Shown: in pieces, positions 49,355 to 58,646 of the stretch
How the letters are laid out: each line of letters opens with the position of its first letter
How positions within the stretch are numbered: position 1 is the first letter of the stretch
Assembly (NCBI RefSeq): GCF_900112665.1
Contig: NZ_FOMN01000005.1
Location: 31,424-95,423, forward strand
DNA from: Lactobacillus bombicola
GTDB taxonomy: Bacteria; Bacillota; Bacilli; Lactobacillales; Lactobacillaceae
Reading direction: 5' to 3'
Length of the DNA stretch: 64,000 bases
The notes under the pieces: model-generated
Told to the model about the DNA's origin: nothing
The model's input: only the letters and a program-made list of their open reading frames with translations
The model's database searches: none
Program-made: the position numbers and the translations under genes

Positions 49355-49364
49355 AAAGGAAAGT

Positions 49365-50306
49365 ATGAAAAGAATTGTTGTTGCATTGGGAGGCAATGCC
49401 ATCTTAACCGATGATCCGTCAGCACAAGCCCAACAAGCCGCCTTAATGAAGACAGCGGATTACCTAACGGAGTTTATTGCTAAAGGAGATATACAATTAG
49501 TCATCACTCATGGCAACGGCCCGCAAGTGGGCAATCTATTATTACAAGAACTTGCAGGTAGTACCAAAAGCAATCCAGCTATGCCATTAGATACAGTTGG
49601 CGCTATGACGCAAGGCGAAATTGGCTTATGGCTGGCCAATGCCTTAAACATATGTGCAAAAAGGCGACAATTATCATTAAATGTTGCAACAATGTTAACT
49701 AGAATAGTTGTTGATGAACATGATAAGGCATTTGCACATCCTTCAAAGCCAATTGGACCATTTTATAATGAAGAAGAAGTGGCAGAAATTGAAAAAGAAC
49801 ACTCTGATTGGCAAATTGTTGAAGATGCTGGTCGCGGCTTTAGAAGAGTGGTTCCCTCACCTAAACCAATTAGTGTTATGGAAGCCCAAGCAATTAATAC
49901 TTTGGTAGATAATGATGTGACTTTAATTGCTGGTGGTGGTGGTGGTGTTCCCGTTGTTAAAGCGGGAGCTGAAGTTCATGGTATTGAAGCAGTAATTGAT
50001 AAAGATTTTTCAGCAGCAAAATTAGCTGAACTAGTTGATGCTGATGAATTAATAATTTTAACTGCTGTAAAATATGTAACTTTAAATTATCAACAGCCAA
50101 ACCAAAAAGACTTGCATGAAGTTCGCGTATCCCAAATGAAAGAATATTTAGCAGATAATCAATTTGCAAGCGGATCAATGAAACCAAAAGTTGAAGCTGC
50201 TATTTCATACGCAGAGTCAACCGGTCATAAAGCTATTATTACATCATTAGATAATGTTTCTTCTTATTTAAAAGATGGTGATGGAACAGTAATTGTTCCA
50301 GATTAA
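49365..50306 (+). CDS. arcC: Carbamate kinase
   Basis: Transfers phosphate from carbamoyl phosphate to ADP, the ATP-yielding step. Motifs: VVALGGNAILTDD, VITHGNGPQVGNLLLQ, RRVVPSPKPISVMEAQAI and VDNDVTLIAGGGGGVPVV; DKDFSAAKLAELVDAD. 313 aa. It ends GTVIVPD; the frame stays open for 12 more codons after the TAA (EKIAEQLLDRAI). Last gene of arcABDC. Confidence 0.96.
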   Translation: MKRIVVALGGNAILTDDPSAQAQQAALMKTADYLTEFIAKGDIQLVITHGNGPQVGNLLLQELAGSTKSNPAMPLDTVGAMTQGEIGLWLANALNICAKRRQLSLNVATMLTRIVVDEHDKAFAHPSKPIGPFYNEEEVAEIEKEHSDWQIVEDAGRGFRRVVPSPKPISVMEAQAINTLVDNDVTLIAGGGGGVPVVKAGAEVHGIEAVIDKDFSAAKLAELVDADELIILTAVKYVTLNYQQPNQKDLHEVRVSQMKEYLADNQFASGSMKPKVEAAISYAESTGHKAIITSLDNVSSYLKDGDGTVIVPD

Positions 50307-50420
50307 GAAAAAATTGCCGAACAGTTACTTGATAGAGCTATTTAATTACCTATTTGCAGATAGTAAATTTATATAAGAAAAAATTTATATATTAATTAGT
50401 TAAATAGGAGAACGATAAAT

Positions 50421-51140
50421 ATGCTTGAAAAATTTATGCATGAGTGGTTATACGTTTCAGATTATGATGTGCCGGTAGCTGATAATGGTTTTGATGGGCG
50501 TGCTAAAATCAATGGCGTTGACCTAGATATAAAATATATTGCTGTAGTAGCCTCAAGTGAATATAACAATTTGCCTGAATGGCGATTAGCATTTAATTTA
50601 GATAAAAGTAAACGCGTATATGTTATGCGGCAAAATAAGGAAAAAAATTTTTTAACTAATTTACCTAAAAACATTTTTATTGGTATTGGTAGACCACATT
50701 TTGACTTGTCGGGCAGTATTAAAGAAGCACTGTTTGCTTTAACATTAACGAATAAGTTTGATGCCACTGTTTATTATGATGAAGTGGCAAATATGGCTAA
50801 TATCATGCATTCAACCTTAGATTATCCAGCTATCCGAAAAAAGCTAAGTCAAATTGATGAAGATACACAACTAACCCTATGGCTGTATGCCAAAGATCAA
50901 GTATCTATGTCGTCACTGGCTAATATTTTAATGGTTCACCCCAAGACTGTAGAATATCGTTTACAGAAAATTAAAACAGTGACTGAACTAGACCCACATA
51001 AGGGCATCGATTTATTAACCTTAATAGTAGCATTTTTAAAGGAAAGAACTGATAAATTGCGGATACTTGAAACTGAATTGCAGAGTTTTTCAAATCATAT
51101 GTTGCCAAGAGATATAACAACCTCTTTAAGTATTAAGTAA
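50421..51140 (+). CDS. PucR/CdaR-type transcriptional regulator
   Basis: 239 aa. The C-terminal HTH of the PucR/CdaR family is seen at about residues 165-205: YAKDQVSMSSLANILMVHPK then TVEYRLQKIKTVTELDPHKG. The N-terminal half (residues 1-130) is a sensor-like domain of unknown ligand; a GGDEF-like middle domain is absent, making it short. Lies 115 bp after arcC with its own AGGAGA site. Probably controls the adjacent ADI genes; neither ArgR nor Crp/ArcR-type genes are in the window. Confidence 0.75.
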   Translation: MLEKFMHEWLYVSDYDVPVADNGFDGRAKINGVDLDIKYIAVVASSEYNNLPEWRLAFNLDKSKRVYVMRQNKEKNFLTNLPKNIFIGIGRPHFDLSGSIKEALFALTLTNKFDATVYYDEVANMANIMHSTLDYPAIRKKLSQIDEDTQLTLWLYAKDQVSMSSLANILMVHPKTVEYRLQKIKTVTELDPHKGIDLLTLIVAFLKERTDKLRILETELQSFSNHMLPRDITTSLSIK

Positions 51141-51214
51141 CTGTCTAAGCGATTTTTATTAATATCATAAACTAGATTTAAATTTAATAATAAAAGTCTC
51201 CTTAAGAATTCAAA

Positions 51215-51250
51215 TATCCTAGTGTTAAACACTAGGATATTTTTATTTTA
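51215..51250 (+). terminator. Terminator after the PucR-like gene
   Basis: TATCCTAGTGT / ACACTAGGATA, a long near-perfect stem with a tiny loop, followed by TTTTTATTTT. Confidence 0.88.
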
Positions 51251-51289
51251 TCCAAAAAAAGTAGGAACTTTCCTGCTTGGCTTGCTTAG

Positions 51290-51523
51290 TTAAAGCTTAT
51301 TTAAATCATCAATGTTGCTTTGAAATAATTTATTTGAATAGCTTGATTCACTTTCATCGGCTTGCTTCAAAGCTTCCTTGACCTGTGTTGAACTTAGGTG
51401 ATTAACTAAGTATGCTTTAAGAGCTCTATTAGTTAATTCATCCAAACTAAGATCATTAAGATCGAGATATTTTTTAATCAACATTTCTACATTGGTTGAT
51501 AATTCGATTTTTTTCTTACTCAT
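51290..51523 (-). CDS. Small ribbon-helix-helix-like protein
   Basis: 77 aa: an N-terminal strand-like segment (KKKIELSTNVEMLIKKY) and helices LSLDELTNRALKAYLVNHL fit an RHH/antitoxin-like fold. The C-terminus is acidic (QADESESSYSNKLF). No partner toxin gene lies on either side. GAAGGTG site before the ATG. Could be an orphan antitoxin or small regulator. Confidence 0.6.
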   Translation of the reverse strand: MSKKKIELSTNVEMLIKKYLDLNDLSLDELTNRALKAYLVNHLSSTQVKEALKQADESESSYSNKLFQSNIDDLNKL

Positions 51524-51669
51524 TTTTTCACCTTCTAGAAGTTACAGCTATTATAACATTTTGAGTAAAATGACTGTTAAAAAATAAATAAGAACTATAC
51601 GTAAAATTTGCTGGCTTAGAATAAGTGGCGTATTATTTTGTCTTAATAGTTTGGTTAGGAGTTCAAAAA

Positions 51670-52971
51670 ATGATTGATATCGCTACTATAGTTAAAATTC
51701 GTGAGTGTTCTTTTTTTAAAGCTGCTCAACGTACTTTAGTTATGTTAATGCCAATTGCCATGGCTGGTTCATATTTTAAACTTTTGCATAATTTGGTTTT
51801 TGCCCCCGACGGACTAATATACAATATTTTTGGTTTAGATCAGGTAATATCAGATCAGTTTTGGTATACGGGTTCATTTATTAGTGCGGGCATGGTGGAA
51901 GTAACTTTTGGCATTTTTGGACTGTATGCTTGTTACTTTATGGCTCAATATACGGCTCGAATTTATCATAAAGATTCGAGTATGGCCGGTATAACTGCTG
52001 TCTTATTTATTCTTTTTTGTGCTTATGCATCTAGTACTAATCGCAATACCCAACAGCTTTTTTCAGAAAACTTATTACAAATTAATGCGGTATTTATTGC
52101 TCTAGTTATTGGCTATGGGGTTGGTCTTATTTATCGATTTTTGGGTAAAGATTATCAGCCTGTTAAAGATGAAAGTACAAGGACTATTCAAAGCCGGGTT
52201 TGGCAAGCTGCGCTTCCAGCTTGTGTTTGTCTCATATTGAGTATTATTTTAGGAATTTTTATTTATGATTTAAAAATTAAGCTATTAAATTCGACTAGTT
52301 TTAATGAACTTATTAATCGAGTACAGATTACAAATAATTTATGGGAAGTAATGTTACTCACAGTAGTTATTACTTTTTTAAATTGGTTGGGTATAGGTTT
52401 TCCAGTACATGCCCTTTCTGGAACAATTAATAATGCTCATTCTGCAGAAAATTTAACCTATGCTTTACAACATGGCAATTCTTGGCAGGTTCCTTATCAA
52501 TTTTTGGGTAGTTCTTTAATTAATAATTATGCTATGATGGGTGGCTCTAGCGTTACTTTAGCAATCATTGTCATATTAATGCTGCGTCATGAAAATAAAG
52601 AAATTGTTTCTTTAACCAAAATTAGCCTTTTGCCAGCAGCATTTAATTCAACTTTGGGCTTTACCGTGGGGCTACCAATTATGCTGAATCCCGTATTTTT
52701 GTTACCGAGCATTTTAATTCCACTATTTAATTTACTAATAGCCGCTAGTGCAATTAGCTTACGGCTTATTCCGGTGAGTGTATATCCAATTTTAAAAGGG
52801 ACACCAGGGTTATTAGTTCCCTTTTTTGGGACTAATGGCAATTGGGGAACGTTGATTTTTACAATTTTGTTGTTTTTAAGTGACATTGGCTTATTGTGGC
52901 CAATTATTAAACTTAGTGAACGGGTAAGCAAAAAGTTAAGTGAGGCCACGCAGGAGAATGTAAATGAATAA
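51670..52971 (+). CDS. PTS EIIC-like membrane protein lacking catalytic motifs
   Basis: 433 aa, ten or so membrane segments, homologous to lactose/cellobiose EIIC (KAAQRTLVMLMPIAMAGSYF at the start; GLPIMLNPVFLLPSILIPL; FFGTNGNWGTLIFTILLF). In true EIIC the substrate motif reads FNINEP(I/V)xFGLP; here it is FNSTLGFTVGLP, so the key Glu is missing. The GIHG motif reads GIGF, so the His is also missing. No EIIA or EIIB nearby. Start ATG 51670 with AGGAG. It overlaps the next gene by 8 bp. Sugar phosphotransfer is unlikely; transport or sensing of another ligand is possible. Confidence 0.8.
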   Translation: MIDIATIVKIRECSFFKAAQRTLVMLMPIAMAGSYFKLLHNLVFAPDGLIYNIFGLDQVISDQFWYTGSFISAGMVEVTFGIFGLYACYFMAQYTARIYHKDSSMAGITAVLFILFCAYASSTNRNTQQLFSENLLQINAVFIALVIGYGVGLIYRFLGKDYQPVKDESTRTIQSRVWQAALPACVCLILSIILGIFIYDLKIKLLNSTSFNELINRVQITNNLWEVMLLTVVITFLNWLGIGFPVHALSGTINNAHSAENLTYALQHGNSWQVPYQFLGSSLINNYAMMGGSSVTLAIIVILMLRHENKEIVSLTKISLLPAAFNSTLGFTVGLPIMLNPVFLLPSILIPLFNLLIAASAISLRLIPVSVYPILKGTPGLLVPFFGTNGNWGTLIFTILLFLSDIGLLWPIIKLSERVSKKLSEATQENVNE

Positions 52972-53827
52972 AAACACCAATTATAAATGGCTACTCGGAT
53001 TAGTCGTAATTATGATTATTTTATCTATCCCCAGTTATTCCTGGATGAAAAAAGAAAATAATACTCGAGCAGAACGGAGTAAATCGTTACTTTCGCCCGT
53101 AATTATGGTGCCGGGATCAAGTGCAACAACAGAACGATTTAATCAATTAATTAGTCAGCTAAATAAGACAACTGTGCGTCGACATAGCGTATTAAAAATC
53201 ACTGTTTCACGTGAAGCAAAATTATCATATAGTGGTTCAATTAAGAAAAATGACCTCGAACCATTCATTATTATCGGTTTTACCGATAATCGCGATGGAT
53301 ATGCAAATATAAGAAAGCAAGCTTATTGGCTAGATATAGCGTTTGACTCTTTAATGAAGAACTATAAATTTAATAATTTTAATGCTTTTGGTCATTCTAA
53401 TGGAGGACTTATTTGGACTTATTGGTTAGAACATTACTATTCACAATATGACAGCGATGCTAAGATTAAACGGTTAATGACTTTGGGGACGCCTTATAAC
53501 TTTACTGAAAAAAACATAGCCAATCGAACGCAGATGTTAGCAGACTTTATTAAAGGACGTAGTAAATTACCGAAAAGCTTAAAGGTTTATTCGTTAACTG
53601 GTGGTAAAAATTATGAGTCTGACGGCATTGTACCTGAAAGTAGTGTAGCAGCGGGTAAGTTTATTTTTCAAAATCAAGTTAAAGCTTATACGGCCATAAT
53701 CGTGACCGGTAAGCAAGCAGATCATTCTGAATTGCCCCAAAATAAACAAGTAATTCAAGTGATTCGCCAGTATTTATTGAAAAAGCCTAACAAATCGGTG
53801 AAAACAAATAAAAGAAAAGATGATTAA
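52964..53827 (+). CDS. DUF915 alpha/beta hydrolase, membrane-anchored
   Basis: 287 aa. N-terminal membrane anchor or uncleaved signal (WLLGLVVIMIILSIPSYSW). Hydrolase triad: nucleophile in NAFGHSNGGLIW, Asp in ESDGIVPESS, His in QADHSELPQN. Oxyanion region VIMVPGSSAT. DUF915 proteins are extracellular lipase/esterase-like enzymes of lactic acid bacteria. Coupled to the EIIC-like gene (8-bp overlap) and 2 bp before the UvrA paralogue. A parS-like site lies inside the gene. Confidence 0.85.
   Translation: MNKNTNYKWLLGLVVIMIILSIPSYSWMKKENNTRAERSKSLLSPVIMVPGSSATTERFNQLISQLNKTTVRRHSVLKITVSREAKLSYSGSIKKNDLEPFIIIGFTDNRDGYANIRKQAYWLDIAFDSLMKNYKFNNFNAFGHSNGGLIWTYWLEHYYSQYDSDAKIKRLMTLGTPYNFTEKNIANRTQMLADFIKGRSKLPKSLKVYSLTGGKNYESDGIVPESSVAAGKFIFQNQVKAYTAIIVTGKQADHSELPQNKQVIQVIRQYLLKKPNKSVKTNKRKDD
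53213..53228. promoter_or_regulatory. parS-like ParB-binding site inside DUF915 gene
   Basis: TGTTTCACGTGAAGCA matches parS TGTTTCACGTGAAACA at 15 of 16 positions, the best in the window, about 43 kb from oriC. parS sites within coding sequence are common in Bacillota. Confidence 0.75.
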
Positions 53828-53829
53828 TC

Positions 53830-56358
53830 ATGAAATATAAAGAACAACCAACAAAGATTGAAGTAATTGGTGGCCGAGTTAATAATTTGAAGAATATTAA
53901 TGTTGAGATTCCCTTGCATCAATTTGTAGCAGTAACGGGTCTTAGTGGCTCTGGTAAATCTAGTTTGGCAATGGGAATATTATATGCAGAAGGCGCGCGC
54001 CGCTATCTTGACTCCTTGGCCACTTATACGAAAAGACGAATTAATCAAGTAGGACGCGCAGCTGTTGATGAAGTGCGCCATATTCCATCGTCTCTTGCCT
54101 TGCGCCAGCGTCCTGATATACCTGGAATAAGATCAACAGTAGGAACAGTGACTGAAATTTTTAATATTTTACGCCTTATTTTTTCCCGGCTCGGGTCACC
54201 TGTTTGTCCTAAGGGACATCGAAATGCCCCCACTATTGAAATAGCGCAGGCAATGGATTTAACCGGTGAGCAAATGGGTAAGATTCATTGTACAGAATGT
54301 GGGGTGGAATTTTATGCCTTTAGCGCGGAAGATTTTGCATTTAATTCAGATGGTGCTTGTCAAGTATGTCAGGGTTTAGGGAAGGTTGAACAACTTGATG
54401 ACAGTAAAATTATTGCTGATGAAAATAAAACGCTTGCTGACGGTGCAATTGCTACTTGGCAGATTCCTGGACGCAATTGGATGTGGCGTATTGCCCGTGA
54501 ATTAGGAGTTCGTACAGATATTCCTTACCGCGACTTAACTAAGAAAGAAAAAGCAATCGTGCTTCATGGTGAAGAGAGAAAAGTACCAGTAGATGTTCCA
54601 ACTTCGACTGGACGTATTTATCATCTTGATGCCTTATATGAAAATGCCTATAATGCAGTAATTAATTCGCGTAAGACTACTAAGTCTGAACGCGGGCTTG
54701 AACGAATAAATTCCTTTTATCATTTCAATACTTGTCCGCATTGCCAGGGCTATCGTATTGATCCTACCCGTTGGCAACAATTAGTTGCTGGGAAAAATAT
54801 TGTGACAGCTGAACAATTAACTTTAGGTGAGTTGCCCCAGTATATGCAAGCAATAAAGGACTGGTTGCCGCAGTCAATGCAAGACTTAGCTACAAATTTA
54901 AGTGATGAACTACTACATCAGGTTAAGCCTTTATTGAAGTTAGGTTTAGATTATCTAAGTTTAGCTCGGTCAGCTAATAGTTTGTCGACTGGCGAATTAC
55001 AGCGCATACAATTAGGCCGAACTTTAAGAACAGAAACTACTGGGGTGTTATATGTGTTAGATGAACCTTCAGTAGGGTTGCATCCTGATAATGTAGCTGG
55101 CTTAATTGATATTTTTCACCAATTAGTTAATCAAGGAAATTCTTTAGTAGTAGTTGATCATGAAACTGAAATTATCAGTGCAGCTGATTGGATTATTGAA
55201 ATTGGCCCTGGTTCTGGTAGTCAGGGAGGGCAAATTATTGCTCAGGGTACCCCGTTACAAATAAAGCAAAATTCCAATTCGTTAATTGGCCCATATTTAA
55301 CTGGTAATGCACCACTGCTTGTTCGTCCAGTAGCTAATAGAGAACTTTTTTCATTAGGACAAATTGACCTAGCAATCACCCAGCGTTTCAATTTAAAAGA
55401 CGTACAAGTTAAAATTCCGTGTGGCTTTATGACGGCAGTTACTGGTTTTTCTGGAGCAGGGAAAACCACGTTAATTCTTGATGCCTTGTTACCGGCTTTG
55501 CAGGCGCAAAAAGCACATCAGCCAATGCCTAAGTGGATTAAGCAGTTTAAGGGCAAGTCAATTAAAAATGTAATTAGTGTTGATTCTTCACCAGTGGGTA
55601 AAAATCAACGTTCTACAGTAGCTACTTATACGGATATTATGGATAATTTGCGTAAATTGTTTGCCCAACAACCGCAAGCTAAGAGTTATAAGTATCGTGC
55701 CAGTCATTTTTCCTATAATAATAAAGAGGGAGCTTGCTCAGCTTGTGGGGGTAGTGGTGTAATATCGCTTGATATTCAATATTTGCCCGATATGGTTGAA
55801 ACTTGCTCACTTTGTGAAGGACACCGCTATAATCAAGATGTGTTAAGGGTAAAATGGCAAGGATTAAGTATTGCCGAGATACTCGACTACTCAGTAGCTG
55901 AGCTACTTCAGCAAAATTTGTTTCAAACAGAGCCTAAAATTCAAAAAACATTAACAACTTTAAGTCAAATGGGTTTAGGCTACTTGCATCTTGGTGAAGC
56001 AACACCCGCTTTATCAGGAGGTGAAGCTCAGCGGCTAAAGTTGACTAGTCATTTGCACCGGCAACAAAAAGACAGCTTGTTTATCTTTGATGAACCGACA
56101 GTGGGACTACACCCGCAAGATGTTAGAACGCTATTGCAAGTTTTTCAACAACTTTTAAATAAGCAGGCGACAATCATTACGATTACCCACGATTTAGATA
56201 TTATGGCTAACAGTGATTATATGATTGATTTAGGCCCGAGCGGAGGAGTAAATGGGGGACAAATAGTTGCTTGTGGTACACCTGTGGATATTTCGCAAAA
56301 TAGGCAGAGTTTGACAGCAAAATATTTACGTGCCCAGTTTCAGTTATACCAAAAATAA
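53830..56358 (+). CDS. Short UvrA paralogue (ABC-type DNA-damage or resistance ATPase)
   Basis: 842 aa, about 100 shorter than UvrA. First ATPase: Walker A TGLSGSGKSSLAMG, signature LSTGELQRIQLGRTL, Walker B YVLDEPSVGLHPDN. Second: Walker A GFSGAGKTTLILDA, signature LSGGEAQRLKLTSHL, Walker B IFDEPTVGLHPQDV. Zinc-binding cysteines: CTECG/CQVCQ and CSACGGSG..CSLCEGH. Class II UvrA proteins like this often link to drug tolerance rather than standard repair. It ends a three-gene operon with the EIIC-like and DUF915 genes; why these go together is unknown. Confidence 0.85.
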   Translation: MKYKEQPTKIEVIGGRVNNLKNINVEIPLHQFVAVTGLSGSGKSSLAMGILYAEGARRYLDSLATYTKRRINQVGRAAVDEVRHIPSSLALRQRPDIPGIRSTVGTVTEIFNILRLIFSRLGSPVCPKGHRNAPTIEIAQAMDLTGEQMGKIHCTECGVEFYAFSAEDFAFNSDGACQVCQGLGKVEQLDDSKIIADENKTLADGAIATWQIPGRNWMWRIARELGVRTDIPYRDLTKKEKAIVLHGEERKVPVDVPTSTGRIYHLDALYENAYNAVINSRKTTKSERGLERINSFYHFNTCPHCQGYRIDPTRWQQLVAGKNIVTAEQLTLGELPQYMQAIKDWLPQSMQDLATNLSDELLHQVKPLLKLGLDYLSLARSANSLSTGELQRIQLGRTLRTETTGVLYVLDEPSVGLHPDNVAGLIDIFHQLVNQGNSLVVVDHETEIISAADWIIEIGPGSGSQGGQIIAQGTPLQIKQNSNSLIGPYLTGNAPLLVRPVANRELFSLGQIDLAITQRFNLKDVQVKIPCGFMTAVTGFSGAGKTTLILDALLPALQAQKAHQPMPKWIKQFKGKSIKNVISVDSSPVGKNQRSTVATYTDIMDNLRKLFAQQPQAKSYKYRASHFSYNNKEGACSACGGSGVISLDIQYLPDMVETCSLCEGHRYNQDVLRVKWQGLSIAEILDYSVAELLQQNLFQTEPKIQKTLTTLSQMGLGYLHLGEATPALSGGEAQRLKLTSHLHRQQKDSLFIFDEPTVGLHPQDVRTLLQVFQQLLNKQATIITITHDLDIMANSDYMIDLGPSGGVNGGQIVACGTPVDISQNRQSLTAKYLRAQFQLYQK

Positions 56359-56368
56359 CTAAATAGTA

Positions 56369-56410
56369 AGCCTTATTTAGGACCATAAGTCTTGATAGAT
56401 AAGGCTTTTT
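56369..56410 (+). terminator. Terminator after the UvrA paralogue
   Basis: AGCCTTAT ... ATAAGGCT followed by TTTTT; 22-base loop with some internal pairing. Confidence 0.75.
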
Positions 56411-56449
56411 GCTTTCGAAAAATAATTGTGGAAAAGTAAGTTATCTTTC

Positions 56450-56519
56450 TTGCTATCTGTGGATAACCTGCTATAATTACAAGTATAAGAAATTAGCACT
56501 CGATGATTTTGAGTGCTAA
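56450..56519 (+). promoter_or_regulatory. clpL promoter with CIRCE operator
   Basis: -35 TTGCTA (56450-56455), 16 bp, -10 TATAAT (56472-56477). The CIRCE element TTAGCACTC-N9-GAGTGCTAA (56493-56519) is perfect, so HrcA repression and heat induction are predicted. A perfect DnaA box, TGTGGATAA, lies in the -35/-10 spacer (56458-56466), with a variant TGTGGAAAA at 56427-56435. Confidence 0.92.
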
Positions 56520-56555
56520 TTTAAAATTTGTAATGAATACAAGGGGTGTTTAGAT

Positions 56556-58646
56556 ATGACATATTTTGACAACGAATTTGATAACTTATTTAACGAATTA
56601 AACAATTCTTTCTTTAATAGTCCGAGTGATAATAATGGTTCGATTCCTATTCACTATTCAAGCAGTATGAATATGGCACCACAAAATCTTAAGCAAAACG
56701 TTCCAACTCAAAAAGAGCAACCAATTGGGATTGACTTAGTTGAACAAGCTAAAAATAATAAATTTGATCCCGTAATTGGGCGTGATGAACAAATTCAAGC
56801 AGTAATTGAGATTTTAAGTCGACGTAAGAAGAATAATCCGGTGCTAGTTGGACCAGCAGGTGTTGGTAAGACTGCAATTGTTGAAGGTTTAGCCCAAAAA
56901 ATTGCCCAAGGGGACGTTCCTGAAAAAATGAAAGATAAGCATATCATTGCCATTAATATTAATGATATGGTTGCTGGCTCAAGTTTACGGGGTAGCTTTG
57001 AAGAACGTTTAAAGAAAATTATTGATGAAGCAAAGAAAAATCCCAATATCATCTTATTTATAGATGAATTACATAATATTGTTGGCGCTGGTTCGACTGA
57101 TTCGGAAAATAATAGTGGTGATGCAGCTAATATTTTAAAACCGGCTTTAGCTAGTGGAGATTTAAATTTGATTGGGGCGACAACTACTAGTGAGTATCGC
57201 CAAATTGAAAACGATGCGGCTTTAGCGCGGCGCTTCCAACCAGTTGATGTGCCAGAGCCTTCAACTGATGTGACCGTGAAGATTCTGGAAGGTTTAAAGA
57301 AAAAGTATGAAGAGTATCACCATGTAAAATATAGTGCTAGCGCTATCCGACTTGCCGTAGAATTATCACAACGTTATATTCAAGGTCGTTACTTACCAGA
57401 TAAGGCAATTGATTTACTTGATGAAGCTGGAGCAAAGAAAGGACTTGATGCAACCCCTAGCGATGAAGCAGGACTGAAACAGCGTATTAAAACTTTAGAA
57501 AATGATAAAAAAGTTGCTGCTCAAAATGAAGACTATGCTAAGGCCAGTGACCTAAAACAGCAGCTTGAAAAATTACGTGACCAATTAGACCATCTTGATG
57601 ATGCAGATACGCCTAGGGTTACAGATCAAGATATCTATGCTCTAATTGAGGCTAAAACTAGGATTCCAATGAGTGAATTACATGCCAGTGAAGGACAGAA
57701 AAACTTAAATTTAGCGGCAAAATTAAAGGCAACAGTGATTGATCAAGACAAGGCAATTGAAGTTATTACTGATGCGATTGCTCGTAAGCAAATTTTCAAA
57801 GATAATAATCGTCCAACTGGTTCATTTTTACTTACAGGTCCAACTGGTGTTGGTAAGACAGAACTTGCTAAGCAATTAGCAATTCAATTGTTTGGGGGTG
57901 AAAACCATTTAATTCGCTTAGATATGTCGGAGTATCAAGACCAGATGGCTGTGAATAAGCTCATTGGCTCAGCTCCAGGATATGTTGGCTATGGTGAAGG
58001 TGGTCAATTGACCGAAAAAGTACGCCACCAACCATATAGCTTGATTTTATTTGATGAAATTGAAAAAGCTAATCCCCAGATTTTTAATGCTTTATTACAA
58101 ATTATGGATGATGGTCGCTTAACCGATGCGCAAGGAAGAACCGTTTCCTTTAAGGATACGATTTTAATCATGACGTCAAATGCAGGCTACTCAGATAACT
58201 TACTTAAGGATGGTCAAGTTGACCATGAGCAGTTGATCAAGGCACTAGAGGCTTACTTCAGACCAGAATTTTTGAATCGCTTAGACGCAATTGTTCCGTT
58301 TAATGCGCTTACGCCAACCGATATGACAAAGATTATCGATATTTACTTGAAGAAAATGACGCATGTCTTGGCTAAAAAAGACGTCAAATTGGTGGTCTCA
58401 CCTGAGGCTAAAGCTTACTTTGCACAAAAAGGTTATGACAAGAAATTTGGTGCAAGGCCATTACGGCGCGTGGTGGAACAGGAAATGGAAACACCAATTG
58501 CTAAACTATTAATGAAGGCCCCAGACACTAAGGAAGTTAACTTCACGGCTGATGGGGCACATGTCTACTTAAACGGGGATGCCATTATTGATATTGATGT
58601 ACAATCTGTAGATAAGGATGACCAGGAAGAAAGTAAGACAGAATAA
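56556..58646 (+). CDS. clpL: ATP-dependent chaperone ClpL
   Basis: A HSP100 AAA+ disaggregase/chaperone. The N-terminus is a short Asn/Ser/Phe-rich region (FDNEFDNLFNELNNSFF), without the zinc finger of ClpE. AAA1: Walker A GPAGVGKTAIVEG, Walker B ILFIDELHN. Middle domain with a UVR-like coiled coil (AQNEDYAKASDLKQQLEKL). AAA2: Walker A GPTGVGKTELAKQ, ILFDEIEKA. 696 aa matches ClpL, which works without ClpP. Acidic C-terminus. CIRCE-controlled, monocistronic. Confidence 0.94.
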   Translation: MTYFDNEFDNLFNELNNSFFNSPSDNNGSIPIHYSSSMNMAPQNLKQNVPTQKEQPIGIDLVEQAKNNKFDPVIGRDEQIQAVIEILSRRKKNNPVLVGPAGVGKTAIVEGLAQKIAQGDVPEKMKDKHIIAININDMVAGSSLRGSFEERLKKIIDEAKKNPNIILFIDELHNIVGAGSTDSENNSGDAANILKPALASGDLNLIGATTTSEYRQIENDAALARRFQPVDVPEPSTDVTVKILEGLKKKYEEYHHVKYSASAIRLAVELSQRYIQGRYLPDKAIDLLDEAGAKKGLDATPSDEAGLKQRIKTLENDKKVAAQNEDYAKASDLKQQLEKLRDQLDHLDDADTPRVTDQDIYALIEAKTRIPMSELHASEGQKNLNLAAKLKATVIDQDKAIEVITDAIARKQIFKDNNRPTGSFLLTGPTGVGKTELAKQLAIQLFGGENHLIRLDMSEYQDQMAVNKLIGSAPGYVGYGEGGQLTEKVRHQPYSLILFDEIEKANPQIFNALLQIMDDGRLTDAQGRTVSFKDTILIMTSNAGYSDNLLKDGQVDHEQLIKALEAYFRPEFLNRLDAIVPFNALTPTDMTKIIDIYLKKMTHVLAKKDVKLVVSPEAKAYFAQKGYDKKFGARPLRRVVEQEMETPIAKLLMKAPDTKEVNFTADGAHVYLNGDAIIDIDVQSVDKDDQEESKTE

